A DNA stretch of 34,047 nucleotides from Caryophanales bacterium (GCA_016290145.1 JAEESX010000009.1:1-34047), one strand, 5' to 3'. Shown: positions 1 through 8,027, counted from the first letter of the stretch. Numbers and translations: made by a program. The notes: a model not told the origin generated them from the letters alone.

Positions 1-693
1 AAACGTATCGTCGAACTCGGTGTTGATATCGTTTTAAATACCAAGATTGGTGAAGACGTGAAGATTGAAGATTTAAGAAAAGGAAACGACGCAGTTGTCT
101 TAGCGGTTGGTTATAGCGAAGGCAAGATGCTACCAATGTTTGAAAATAACCGCAAAGTCGTTAAGGCCGTTGATTGGTTAAAGAAATGTAAAGACAAGAA
201 AGGTAAAGTTAAAGTTCCTGAAAATGTCTTAGTTGTCGGTGGTGGTGACGTTGCAATGGATGTTGTCACATCACTCAAATTATTAGGATGCCCACATGTC
301 ACAGATGTTGTTTATGAACAATTCTCTGAATTTAGAGCATCTAAGAAAGAACTCACAAACGCCCAAGAACAAGGCGTCACAATTATCGATGGCTATGTCC
401 CAGTGGCAGTGGCTAGAGGTGGCATTGTTAAATTCAAACACAGAGTTATTCCTGCTGAACTCAAAGTCAAAGCGGATCTCATCATTCTCGCTGTTGGCCA
501 AGTGGCAAATGTCGATAACTTAGGTGTTAATTTAGAAAAAGGTGAAGTGAACGCTAGGGGCTGTAGAGTCCCAGATACAAACATGTTCTTCGCTGGTGAC
601 ATTGGTCATGGTGAAAAGACCGTTGTTTGGGGTGTTCGTTCTGGTAAAGAAGTCGCCTTCGAAGTGAAAAGATTTTTAGGAGGTAAGAAATAA
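1..693 (+). CDS. preT: PreT-like NAD(P)/FAD oxidoreductase subunit, 3' part
   Basis: This is the C-terminal 230 residues of a glutamate-synthase-small-subunit-type flavoprotein; the frame is open to base 1, so the start lies outside the window. A second Rossmann motif ([12 protein letters not shown], near base 235) binds NAD(P)H. The tail [20 protein letters not shown] is the FAD-contacting end of the family. Known family members pass electrons from NAD(P)H to a partner oxidoreductase; in E. coli PreT pairs with PreA to reduce pyrimidines. The PreA-like gene follows immediately, its ATG overlapping this TAA by one base, so the two are translationally coupled. The symbol rests on family and neighbour. 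Other members of this flavoprotein family serve different partners, and the partner here lacks a key cysteine (see preA). Confidence 0.8.
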   Translation, partial: KRIVELGVDIVLNTKIGEDVKIEDLRKGNDAVVLAVGYSEGKMLPMFENNRKVVKAVDWLKKCKDKKGKVKVPENVLVVGGGDVAMDVVTSLKLLGCPHVTDVVYEQFSEFRASKKELTNAQEQGVTIIDGYVPVAVARGGIVKFKHRVIPAELKVKADLIILAVGQVANVDNLGVNLEKGEVNARGCRVPDTNMFFAGDIGHGEKTVVWGVRSGKEVAFEVKRFLGGKK

Positions 694-1964
694 TGGTTAA
701 GAAAGATTTATCCATTACCTTCATGGGTGTGAAATTCCCTAACCCATTCTGTTTATCATCTTCTCCAGTTGGTAACTGCTATGACATGTGTGCGAAAGCA
801 TATAGAGAAGGTTGGGGTGGCGTTGTCTTTAAGACAATCGGACCAAAACATTATTTAATTGATGAAGTTTCTCCACGTTTTGATGCTTTAACAAAAGAAG
901 CGGAACCATTTGTTGGTTTTAAAAACATGGAACAAATCGCGGAACATTCATTAGAAGAAAACCTCGCTGATTTAAGAAGATTAAAGAAAGAATTCCCAAA
1001 TAATGTTCTTATTGCTTCCATTATGGGTAGTAATGAAGAAGACTGGGAAGTCTTAGCAAAACTCGTCACCGAAGCCGGTGCGGATATGATTGAACTTAAC
1101 TTCTCATGTCCTCAAATGACATCTCACGCGATGGGTAGTGACGTTGGTAGCAATCCTGAACTTTGTAAGAAGTACTGCGCTGCAGTTAGAAGAAGTACCA
1201 AGTTACCATTCATGGCGAAGATGACACCAAATATTACTGATATGTGTGTTCCTGCAATCGCCTCTATCGAAGGTGGTGCGGATGGTATCGCTGCAATCAA
1301 TACAATCAAATCAATTATTAATGTTGATTTAGATAAGAAAGTTGGCTTACCAATTATCAATGGTAAATCATCTATTTCTGGTTATTCCGGTAAGGCTGTT
1401 AAACCAGTCGCCTTAAGATTCATTCAACAAATGAAAACAAATCCTCAATTAAAGGATGTGGAAATCTCCGGTATCGGTGGTATTGAAACTTGGGAAGACG
1501 CTGCTGAATTCATCTTATTAGGTTGTAAGAATTTACAAGTTACAACTGGTATTATGCAATACGGCTATCGTATCGTCGAAGATATGAAGAATGGCTTAAT
1601 GCATTATATGGATGAACAAGGTGTTGATAGATTAGAAGACTTAGTGGGTCTTGCTAATAAGAACATCATTCCAGCAGAAGAACTTGATAGAGACTATATT
1701 GTCTATCCAGAAATCAATAACGACAAATGTGTCGGTTGTGGTAGATGTGTGATCTCCTGTTATGATGGTGCTCACCAAGCGATGGAATGGGATAAAGAAA
1801 AACGCCGTCCAAATTGCAACCACGATAAATGTGTCGGCTGCTTACTATGCGGACTTGTCTGTCCAGTAGGAGCGATCAAACCTGGTGAAAGGGTGTTAAA
1901 GAAAGGTCGCAAAGCGAAGAACTTATCTAAGATGGTTCTTCAAGAAAGCGTCGAAAAGCTTTAA
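693..1964 (+). CDS. preA: PreA-like dihydropyrimidine/dihydroorotate dehydrogenase-family subunit with two 4Fe-4S clusters
   Basis: The 423-residue protein has an N-terminal FMN-binding TIM barrel of the class I dihydroorotate dehydrogenase/dihydropyrimidine dehydrogenase type (NFSCPQ near residue 137) and a C-terminal ferredoxin module. That module has two CxxCxxCxxxC sets, at C346/C349/C352/C356 and C380/C383/C386/C390. The start is an ATG overlapping the upstream TAA, with AGGAGG at 678-683. In characterised enzymes electrons flow from the PreT-like subunit through the clusters to FMN and reduce uracil or thymine. By my alignment the catalytic cysteine loop of dihydropyrimidine dehydrogenase (GLACGQDPEL) is [10 protein letters not shown] here, with Val151 in place of Cys. 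The family call is firm but the substrate is open. Confidence 0.82.
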   Translation: MVKKDLSITFMGVKFPNPFCLSSSPVGNCYDMCAKAYREGWGGVVFKTIGPKHYLIDEVSPRFDALTKEAEPFVGFKNMEQIAEHSLEENLADLRRLKKEFPNNVLIASIMGSNEEDWEVLAKLVTEAGADMIELNFSCPQMTSHAMGSDVGSNPELCKKYCAAVRRSTKLPFMAKMTPNITDMCVPAIASIEGGADGIAAINTIKSIINVDLDKKVGLPIINGKSSISGYSGKAVKPVALRFIQQMKTNPQLKDVEISGIGGIETWEDAAEFILLGCKNLQVTTGIMQYGYRIVEDMKNGLMHYMDEQGVDRLEDLVGLANKNIIPAEELDRDYIVYPEINNDKCVGCGRCVISCYDGAHQAMEWDKEKRRPNCNHDKCVGCLLCGLVCPVGAIKPGERVLKKGRKAKNLSKMVLQESVEKL

Positions 1965-1975
1965 TATATATTAAG

Positions 1976-2000
1976 ACCCCTGCCTGCGGGTGGGGGTTTT
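1976..2000 (+). terminator. Hairpin with short T-tract after preA
   Basis: A nine-pair stem (1976-1984 with 1989-1997, two G-T wobbles) and a TGCG loop are followed by four T. It lies 11 bases after the preA stop and ends 10 bases before the GH3 start codon, so it may be a weak terminator or a hairpin controlling readthrough into the GH3 gene. Confidence 0.65.
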
Positions 2001-2010
2001 ATGTCTCATT

Positions 2011-4410
2011 ATGGATAAGAAATACATTCTCGAACATTTAACTTTATTTGATAAAGCATCACTTCTTGTTGGCTATTCGAATATGAAGACTAGACCAATC
2101 GAAGCTTTTGATATTCCTTCTTTAGTGATGTCTGATGGTCCTAACGGAGTAAGAAAAGAAAACGACAACTCTAATGGTGTTGATTCTTCCGTTAAAACAT
2201 TGCCTGCAACATGTTTTCCTTGTGGCAGTGCTTTAGCAGCTTCTTGGGATAATGAATTATTTTATAAAGTTGGTAAGCAAATCGCTCTTGAATGTAGATA
2301 CTACAATGTCAATGCGATATTAGGTCCAGCGATTAATATCAAAAGAAATCCATTATGTGGAAGAAACTTTGAATATTTAAGCGAAGATCCATTATTATCT
2401 GGTTACTTATCTTCTCATTACATCAACGGTGTTCAAGACGAACACGTTTTAGCGTGTGTGAAACACTACGCATGCAATAACTTAGAGAAGTGGAGATATG
2501 TTGGTAATTCCGTGGTTGATTTGCGCGCATTAAATGAAATCTATTTAAAACCATTTGAAATCGCGATTAGAGAATCAAACCCAGGAATGTTAATGACTTC
2601 CTATAACCAAATCAACGGCACATTCGCTAGTGAAAATGTTTACCTTATTCTTAATAGACTCAGAAATAAATTTAACTATAACGGATTAACTGTCACCGAC
2701 TGGGGTGGAATGGTTAATAGAGATATCTCTTTAAATGCCGGACAAGATTTAGAAATGCCAGGCATGGTTAAAGAGAATATTAAAAAGATCGTTGATGGTG
2801 TGGATCATAAGATGATTTTAGAATCCACAGTTAACGATTCAGTATCTAGATTATTAGATGCGATTGAAAAGACGCGTGTTGAAGAAAAAGTAGATGCCAA
2901 AGTCTTTAAAGAATCTAAGAAAGTCGCTTTAGAAGGTGCAATTAAATCCGCAGTCCTTTTAAAGAACCAAGATGTCTTACCTTTAGATAAGAATCATAGA
3001 TATTGTGTTATCGGTGATTTATTCACAAACATCACCTTCCAAGGTAATGGTTCCGCATTAATCAATGCGAACGATTTAGTGGATAACCTTACCGCATTTA
3101 ATAACTATGGTGTTCAATATGATTTTGCTCGTGGTTATAGCGCAACAAGCGCAATTCCAAATTTGATTTTAGAAGCTGAAGCATTAAAGCTCGCAGAAGA
3201 GAGTGACACAATAATCTTCTTTGGTGGTCTTTCTGACTTAGCGGAATCCGAAGGTTTCGATAGAGAGAACATGGAACTCGATGCTCCACAAGTCCACTTA
3301 ATTGAAAAACTCGTGGAACTCAAAAAGAAGATTATCTTTGTCATGTATGGTGGAGCACCATTTGAAATTCCATGTAAAGAGAATATCGATGCTATGTTAT
3401 ATATGAACCTTCCTGGTCAATATGGTGGAGAAGCATTAGTGAAACTCCTCTTTGGCGAAGTCTCTCCATCCGGCCACTTAGCGTTTACCTGGCCAGAGAA
3501 ATACACAGATGTTCCATTTGGTGAAGATTATGCGGTCACACCAATCGAACTATATAAAGAATCAATCTATGTTGGATATAGATACTTTGCTAGTGCGAAG
3601 AAATATGTGAACTTCCCATTTGGTTATGGTCTTACATATGGCAAATATCACTTTGAAGGTCTTAAGACTAAAGTGAATGAAAACGATATCGATATTACAT
3701 TTACCGCGGTCAATGATGGTGATATCCATGTGGATGCAGTAGCACAAATCTATGTTGGTAAACCAGATAGTAAGATTTATAGACCTATAAAAGAACTCAA
3801 AACATACGCGAGAATCGCTTTAAAGAAGAAAGATAAGCAAATTATCAATCTAAAGATTAAACTCGCTGATATGCTCGTTTATGATAGAAAAACCGGTAAT
3901 GACGTCTTAGAAGATGGTGAATACATTATCTATTTAAGTGAACACGTTAATAAAGACGTCGAAACAAGTAAGATTTCCCTTAAGGGAGAAGTCTTAAAAT
4001 CATTACCAGTAGAAGAAAAATATTTTGATGTAAATAAACTTAGAGAAATTGAAAAATCTGACTATGAAAAACTCATCGGTTATGAAGTAGAAGACTATAA
4101 ACCATCTAAGAGACCATATACATTAGAAACACCTATCTGTGAATTTAAATCCTTCTTTGGAAGAGTTGCGAAAAACAAGATGCTTGAAGTTGGCGATAAG
4201 ATCATCAAAGACGCGAAGAAGATTAAAGATGAACAAGAAAGACAAAGACAAATTAAGGCAGGTTATTTCATTAAGAAAATGATATTAGTGAACTGCTTAA
4301 GAAGTTTATCTTTCTCTTCTAGTGGTGCGCTTCCATACAAAAAGGCCAGAGGCATTTTGGATTTAGCCAATGGCCGTGTATTTAGAGGAATATCTAAACT
4401 AATACGATAA
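2011..4410 (+). CDS. GH3 family beta-glucosidase (cytoplasmic)
   Basis: Glycoside hydrolase family 3, 799 residues, hydrolysing beta-linked glucosides or related oligosaccharides. The N-terminal TIM-barrel domain (about residues 1-300) carries the nucleophile motif VTDWGG with Asp230. The alpha/beta sandwich domain spans about 310-520 and a fibronectin-III-like domain about 535-650. The basic C-terminal tail (GALPYKKARGILDLANG near the end) resembles the tail of clostridial GH3 enzymes. There is no signal peptide, so it acts on imported sugars. I chose the ATG at 2011; an upstream in-frame GTG at 1990 lies inside the hairpin stem. No clear Shine-Dalgarno precedes 2011 apart from the G-rich 3' arm of that hairpin (1989-1996). 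Substrate specificity cannot be read from sequence. Confidence 0.9.
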   Translation: MDKKYILEHLTLFDKASLLVGYSNMKTRPIEAFDIPSLVMSDGPNGVRKENDNSNGVDSSVKTLPATCFPCGSALAASWDNELFYKVGKQIALECRYYNVNAILGPAINIKRNPLCGRNFEYLSEDPLLSGYLSSHYINGVQDEHVLACVKHYACNNLEKWRYVGNSVVDLRALNEIYLKPFEIAIRESNPGMLMTSYNQINGTFASENVYLILNRLRNKFNYNGLTVTDWGGMVNRDISLNAGQDLEMPGMVKENIKKIVDGVDHKMILESTVNDSVSRLLDAIEKTRVEEKVDAKVFKESKKVALEGAIKSAVLLKNQDVLPLDKNHRYCVIGDLFTNITFQGNGSALINANDLVDNLTAFNNYGVQYDFARGYSATSAIPNLILEAEALKLAEESDTIIFFGGLSDLAESEGFDRENMELDAPQVHLIEKLVELKKKIIFVMYGGAPFEIPCKENIDAMLYMNLPGQYGGEALVKLLFGEVSPSGHLAFTWPEKYTDVPFGEDYAVTPIELYKESIYVGYRYFASAKKYVNFPFGYGLTYGKYHFEGLKTKVNENDIDITFTAVNDGDIHVDAVAQIYVGKPDSKIYRPIKELKTYARIALKKKDKQIINLKIKLADMLVYDRKTGNDVLEDGEYIIYLSEHVNKDVETSKISLKGEVLKSLPVEEKYFDVNKLREIEKSDYEKLIGYEVEDYKPSKRPYTLETPICEFKSFFGRVAKNKMLEVGDKIIKDAKKIKDEQERQRQIKAGYFIKKMILVNCLRSLSFSSSGALPYKKARGILDLANGRVFRGISKLIR

Positions 4411-4484
4411 ACAGTTATTGGAATTTAGTTTTTAACTATAAAAATATAACACACAAAATTGTAGAAAAACATACACAAAAACTG

Positions 4485-4514
4485 TTGAATATCTGTTTTT
4501 AATATGCTTAAATA
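4485..4514 (+). promoter_or_regulatory. Putative promoter of the XRE/toxin island
   Basis: TTGAAT (4485-4490), an 18-bp spacer and TAAATA (4509-4514), placed 43 bp before the XRE gene. It lies in the AT-rich gap after the GH3 gene, where no terminator is visible. The match is moderate and inferred by eye. Confidence 0.4.
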
Positions 4515-4556
4515 AAGATAACTTGAGAAGCCTAACAAGAGCTAGAGGAAGAACAC

Positions 4557-4904
4557 ATGGCAACAGCATTTGGAAAAGAACTACGAAAACTACGCATTGA
4601 TAAGGATGAGACTATTCACACAATGGCAAAAAAACTCGGAATATCAATCTCTTACTTATCAGCAATTGAAGCAGGTAGCAGAAATATTCCACAAGGAATG
4701 GTCGATATGATTATCGAAAAATATCATCTTAATAAGGAAAGGAGTGAGGTTATGCGACAATCAGAAGCTGAATCATCAAAAAGTATTGATATTGATTTAA
4801 GAACTGTAACAGCTGAACAAAGAAAATTGGTTTTTGCTTTATCAAGAAAACTTAATGATATCTCAGACGAAGACTGTCTCAATATTCTCAATAAGTTAAA
4901 GTAA
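4557..4904 (+). CDS. XRE-family helix-turn-helix regulator
   Basis: A 115-residue DNA-binding protein. Residues about 6-60 form a Cro/CI-type HTH (MAKKLGISISYLSAIEAGSR). The remainder is a short charged tail ending in a helical segment (SDEDCLNILNKLK). The start is supported by GAGGAAG about 7 bases upstream. It is followed one base later by an ImmA/IrrE-like metallopeptidase. This matches the ImmR/ImmA and IrrE/DdrO logic, in which the peptidase cleaves or inactivates the repressor to switch on an accessory element. It probably represses its own promoter and the genes downstream. Codon use is more AT-biased than in the flanking GH3 gene, suggesting acquisition by transfer. Confidence 0.88.
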   Translation: MATAFGKELRKLRIDKDETIHTMAKKLGISISYLSAIEAGSRNIPQGMVDMIIEKYHLNKERSEVMRQSEAESSKSIDIDLRTVTAEQRKLVFALSRKLNDISDEDCLNILNKLK

Positions 4905-4905
4905 T

Positions 4906-5454
4906 ATGAGTAAAGATCGAGTCAGCCCTATGAGTAGGGCGGCAATTAGAAGCTATGCAATGCAAATCAGAAAGTTATTAGGATATGAGAATACTGACTA
5001 TATTCATGCGCCTAAACTTTTTGATGCGTTGTCAATATTATTTGCTGATAAAGGACTCGACTTTGATTTTAGAATTATGCCTGATGAACATGAGGTCTTC
5101 TTTGATAAAGAGGAGGCTTATACAGATATGTCCACAGGCATTATTTATATTAAGGAAAGTGTTATGGAACAAGCCTGCCGAAGATCCTATAAAAGGGGCG
5201 CTTTTACATTAATTCATGAACTTGGTCACTATCTTCTCCATTATTTACAAAATGATGTGAGATTGACTAGAGTTGCTGAGGATGTTTATATACCTGCATA
5301 TTGCGATCCGGAATGGCAAGCAGATACGTTTGCTTCAGAATTCTTAATGCCTTATGACGAATGCATTATGATGAAACCCGAAGAAATTAGAAAAGCGTAT
5401 CACGTTTCTAGGCAAGCAGCGGAGGTGAGATACAATAAAATTCAAGAAGAATAA
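4906..5454 (+). CDS. ImmA/IrrE-family zinc metallopeptidase
   Basis: A 182-residue intracellular peptidase with the gluzincin motif HELGH in FTLIHELGHYLLH (residues about 100-113). A downstream acidic segment (DPEWQADTFASEFLMP, about 143-158) supplies the third zinc ligand (Glu in QADTFASEFLMP-type motifs). In known systems (ImmA of ICEBs1, IrrE of Deinococcus) such proteins cleave a partner XRE repressor after DNA damage or a mating signal. The adjacent XRE gene is the obvious substrate candidate. The start ATG lies one base after the XRE stop, indicating co-translation. The target and trigger are inferred. Confidence 0.9.
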   Translation: MSKDRVSPMSRAAIRSYAMQIRKLLGYENTDYIHAPKLFDALSILFADKGLDFDFRIMPDEHEVFFDKEEAYTDMSTGIIYIKESVMEQACRRSYKRGAFTLIHELGHYLLHYLQNDVRLTRVAEDVYIPAYCDPEWQADTFASEFLMPYDECIMMKPEEIRKAYHVSRQAAEVRYNKIQEE

Positions 5455-5476
5455 TAAATGTTTTAAGCTAAAAAAA

Positions 5477-5574
5477 TCGCAACCAGTGCGAATGGTCACG
5501 ATTAGAGATATGCTGAAGCACATCTTGCAAATACATAGTAGCATATCTCCCATTATTAAGCACGCAGAACGTGC
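5477..5574 (+). repeat. Three inverted repeats in the leader of the DUF4417 gene
   Basis: Three potential hairpins lie between the ImmA-like gene and the DUF4417 gene. They are TCGCA/TGCGA (5477-5481 with 5487-5491), GAGATATGCT/AGCATATCTC (5505-5514 with 5540-5549, a perfect 10-bp pair) and GCACG/CGTGC (5560-5564 with 5570-5574). The last ends just before AAAGGAGG. They could form an mRNA structure controlling translation of DUF4417 or, for the 10-bp pair, a protein-binding operator. Confidence 0.5.
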
Positions 5575-5593
5575 AAAGGAGGTTCTATTATGA
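5492..5593 (+). CDS. Possible 33-codon ORF (leader peptide) coupled to the DUF4417 gene
   Basis: An open frame from ATG 5492 reads MVTIRDMLKHILQIHSSISP and continues to a TGA at 5591-5593, which overlaps the DUF4417 ATG (5590) as ATGA. The predicted peptide is amphipathic and basic, and ends in KHAERAKEVLL. No Shine-Dalgarno precedes the ATG. The frame stays open upstream to a TGA at 5426, so a non-ATG start (GTG 5486, or ATA 5435 behind GGAGG at 5421-5425) is conceivable. The ATGA coupling favours a real gene or leader peptide; the short length and the inverted repeats in the same bases favour a structured leader. I recognise no family. Confidence 0.35.
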   Translation: MVTIRDMLKHILQIHSSISPIIKHAERAKEVLL

Positions 5594-6318
5594 CCTTAAA
5601 AGAAGAAACGGTACGTCCCCGTAAAAGTGATAAGGACGTCTTCTTGGCAGAGAAGTTAAAAAATGCCAATTTCAATACTGGTTTTTATCAGATTCCTGAA
5701 ATAGATGATATAGAAATTGATAGACCAGTTGGTCTAGTGCTTTGGTCTAATAGACATAAGTGTAAAAACAAGAAAAATCATGGACTCATATTCTTTGAAT
5801 ATGATTGCAAGTTTGACGGCAAAGATGGAATATACAATATCCTAAAATATGGATCCGATGATGAGATTCAGCAATTAATTAACGAAATAAAAGATTTTGC
5901 ATTTGTTGTTTGCCCAGATTATTCGGTTTACGGCAATTTTCCAAATTACAAGCAAATTGATGCTATGGCTAGAAGTAGAGAAGTTGGCTACATTCTATCC
6001 ACTTATGATGTTAAAGTAATTGTTAATTTTAGGGCTACATATGATTGGACTTATGAATTGGCGTTGACTGGAATTTGCTATAACGCTATTGTAGCAGTTG
6101 GAACACTAGGGTGTCTTAGAGATAACGAATCTAGATTATTATTAAAAAATAGCATCCAAGCATTAGTCGAATATGTAAAACCGCGCGTCGTTATTGTTTA
6201 TGGTTATGCACCAAATGATATATTTAAGATTGTCAAAAACAGTGGCGGAGAAATATGGCAATTTGATTCTGAAATAACCAAAGCTTTTGGAGGTCATTAT
6301 TATGGGAATGAAATCTAA
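5590..6318 (+). CDS. DUF4417 family protein
   Basis: This 242-residue protein matches the pattern I know as DUF4417, a family of unknown function common in phages and integrative elements. Features are a central CPDYSVYGNFPNYKQIDAMARSRE-like stretch beginning with VVCPDYSVYGN, then VIVNFRATYDW, then VAVGTLGCLRDNESR, and a C-terminal KPRVVIVYGYAPNDIF segment. It has no signal peptide or membrane segment. AAAGGAGG at 5575-5582 supports the ATG at 5590. The gene overlaps the next (toxin-like) gene by 17 bases, so the two are coupled. The conserved Asp, Arg and Cys residues suggest an enzyme, but no reaction is known to me. It sits between the regulatory pair and the toxin/immunity pair, which suggests it belongs to the same mobile module. 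Confidence 0.75.
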   Translation: MTLKEETVRPRKSDKDVFLAEKLKNANFNTGFYQIPEIDDIEIDRPVGLVLWSNRHKCKNKKNHGLIFFEYDCKFDGKDGIYNILKYGSDDEIQQLINEIKDFAFVVCPDYSVYGNFPNYKQIDAMARSREVGYILSTYDVKVIVNFRATYDWTYELALTGICYNAIVAVGTLGCLRDNESRLLLKNSIQALVEYVKPRVVIVYGYAPNDIFKIVKNSGGEIWQFDSEITKAFGGHYYGNEI

Positions 6319-6667
6319 AAGCGGACATTTTGGCAGTAAATCTGGAGGCATTTCTAAAAGAGAAGGTGGCCTAAGATTCAAATTACATATTCAACAATTT
6401 GCGAGAATGCCAAAACACAAAGACCAAATAAACCATATTATGGCTAACCGCAAGGGTCATCTTCCAAACACTTTTAAAAATAGACTCTTATTAGAAAAGG
6501 TTTCAAAAGGCAGTAAAAACTATAAAGGAATAGATAAGCATGGAAACAAAGTATATTCTAAAATAGTTAAAGGTAATGAAATATGGGTCCATACTAGAAA
6601 TGGCATTATTCAAAATGGCGGCACGAACGGCCGTGACTACAAATATCACAAAAAAGGAGGCAAATAA
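6302..6667 (+). CDS. Small polymorphic-toxin-like protein (putative RNase)
   Basis: A 121-residue basic protein. The start ATG 6302 is chosen because GGAGG at 6289-6293 sits 8 bases upstream, inside the DUF4417 gene; an in-frame TTG at 6287 overlaps that site and is unlikely. The C-terminal half has the order GHLPNTFKNRLLLEKV, YKGIDKHGNKVYSKIV, EIWVHTRNGIIQNGGTN. I associate this with the C-terminal tips of secreted polymorphic toxins, probably RNases of the barnase/EndoU/colicin-like (BECR) fold; that is recall, not a search result. There is no secretion domain or signal peptide, so it may act inside the cell or be a toxin tip separated from its carrier. A small acidic protein follows one base later, as expected for an immunity partner. 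Confidence 0.6.
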   Translation: MGMKSKSGHFGSKSGGISKREGGLRFKLHIQQFARMPKHKDQINHIMANRKGHLPNTFKNRLLLEKVSKGSKNYKGIDKHGNKVYSKIVKGNEIWVHTRNGIIQNGGTNGRDYKYHKKGGK

Positions 6668-6668
6668 A

Positions 6669-6971
6669 ATGACAAACAACGCTTATGAACTTTTTAAGAA
6701 AATGTATCTTTGTTTAGATTCTATTTGGGATAAAAACCAAGAAGAAGACTTGAGATTATATCTTTCTGACGCCGATCCGCTTTTTTATGAAAATGGCACC
6801 AGTTTAGATCCTGTTGTATTTGAAGATTTTAAGAAAATTTTTAATGAAAAACAAAGAGAACAAATAACTGATTATGATTTTGTTTTATGTTATTTAAGCC
6901 AATTAGATTCCTATTATGGCGACATTAAAAAATACTTTCTAACAATATCAAAAGAAGAATTCAATAAATAA
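6669..6971 (+). CDS. Putative immunity protein of the toxin-like gene
   Basis: A 100-residue acidic, soluble, predicted helical protein, rich in Asp, Glu, Tyr and Phe (segments LFKKMYLCLDSIWDK, LRLYLSDADPLFY, FVLCYLSQLDSYYGD). AAGGAGG at 6654-6660 lies 8 bases before the ATG, and only one base separates it from the toxin-like stop. A small acidic protein directly after a basic nuclease-like toxin is the standard arrangement of polymorphic toxin/immunity and CDI pairs. I recognise no named family. Function is inferred from position, charge and size. A strong terminator follows directly, marking the end of the island. Confidence 0.5.
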   Translation: MTNNAYELFKKMYLCLDSIWDKNQEEDLRLYLSDADPLFYENGTSLDPVVFEDFKKIFNEKQREQITDYDFVLCYLSQLDSYYGDIKKYFLTISKEEFNK

Positions 6972-6973
6972 AG

Positions 6974-7006
6974 AAAGCCCATAAGCTTATTTGCTTGTGG
7001 GCTTTT
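6974..7006. terminator. Bidirectional terminator between the toxin island and the ABC operon
   Basis: A 13-pair stem (6974-6986 with 6993-7005, one T-G wobble) has a TTATTT loop, T-rich sequence on the plus side and A-rich sequence on the other. It serves the island on the plus strand and the converging ABC operon, whose TAA begins at its edge. Confidence 0.85.
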
Positions 7007-8027
7007 AATCTCCTAATATTGCGGAGTCGCTAAGCATATCATTACTGGCTTGATTGAACATTTCTAACAACTGTTCGATAGTCAGTTTTTTCTTTTCTTC
7101 TCCGTTAATATCAACGACGATATTGCCTTTGCTCATCATAATAAGACGATTCCCGTATTTGATAGCGTCTTTCATGTTATGAGTAATCATGATAGTGGTT
7201 AATGAATTTTTCTTCACAATTTCATCTGTGATTTCAAGAACCTTTGCTGCGGTCTTAGGATCAAGAGCAGCGGTGTGTTCATCTAATAAGAGAACTGGTT
7301 TAGTGAGGTCGAACACTCTCACCTTTTTATCAAACTTTTCAAACGCTTCTTTTAATTGAGCTTTCTTTTCTTCTTTAGAAGCATTAGATGATTTGATTTC
7401 CGCTTTTCTCTTTTTGAATTCTTCTTTTGCTTCTTTGAATGCTTTATCAAATTCATCTTTAGCGAGTTTCTTATCACCATCGTAGAAACGGACATAGTCT
7501 CTTCTAATCATATGGTGAGATGGTTCTCTACGGATGGTTGCCATGAGGAGGGTTAAGGCTTGTCTTTGACCACCAGAGAGTAAACCGACTTTTTCATTAA
7601 GTCTATTTTCTAAACCTAATCCTAAAGTCTTAAGCTGTTCGATGAAGAATTCTTTATCTTGGGTATGGCAACTCCATCTAAATAAGGAACGTCTCATACC
7701 TCTACGGAAGGCGAGTGATAAGTTTTCTAATACTGTCATATCGCCAGCGGTTCCCATCATCGGATCTTGGAACACTCTTCCAAAGTAAGGTGCTCTTTTG
7801 AATTCAGGTAAACGGGAGACATCGTTGTTGTTTAATAAAATTAAACCTTCGTCCGCTTCATAAGAACCGGAGACGATATTGAGTAATGTAGATTTACCTG
7901 CGCCATTACCACCGATAACGGTGATAAAGTCACCAGATTCTAATTTGAGATTGACGTTATTAATCGCCACTGTTTCACTGCTAGTTCCTGGATTAAATAC
8001 TTTACGAATACCTTTTAATTCAATCAT
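7005..8027 (-). CDS. ABC transporter ATPase (TrpZ/COG1101 type) with a large charged insertion
   Basis: The cytoplasmic ATPase of an importer. Walker A is GGNGAGKST (residues 39-47), the signature LSGGQRQ (150-156), Walker B VLLLDE (245-250) with a D-loop SALD-like TAALD, and the switch histidine is in ITHNM (H283). At 340 residues it is much longer than the usual 250-260 of this family. The extra residues are a Lys/Glu/Phe-rich, probably coiled-coil stretch of about 75 residues (about 168-243) between the signature and Walker B. The start overlaps the permease TGA as ATGA, with GGAGGG at 8037-8042. The three-gene set resembles tryptophan/tyrosine importers (COG2984/4120/1101), but the substrate is not determined by sequence. 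Confidence 0.88.
   Translation of the reverse strand: MIELKGIRKVFNPGTSSETVAINNVNLKLESGDFITVIGGNGAGKSTLLNIVSGSYEADEGLILLNNNDVSRLPEFKRAPYFGRVFQDPMMGTAGDMTVLENLSLAFRRGMRRSLFRWSCHTQDKEFFIEQLKTLGLGLENRLNEKVGLLSGGQRQALTLLMATIRREPSHHMIRRDYVRFYDGDKKLAKDEFDKAFKEAKEEFKKRKAEIKSSNASKEEKKAQLKEAFEKFDKKVRVFDLTKPVLLLDEHTAALDPKTAAKVLEITDEIVKKNSLTTIMITHNMKDAIKYGNRLIMMSKGNIVVDINGEEKKKLTIEQLLEMFNQASNDMLSDSAILGD

Noticed and set aside
5455-5589. Type III toxin-antitoxin RNA repeats upstream of the island genes
   Set aside because: The hairpins are single and dissimilar, not tandem repeats, and the next protein is DUF4417 and not a ToxN-like endoribonuclease.
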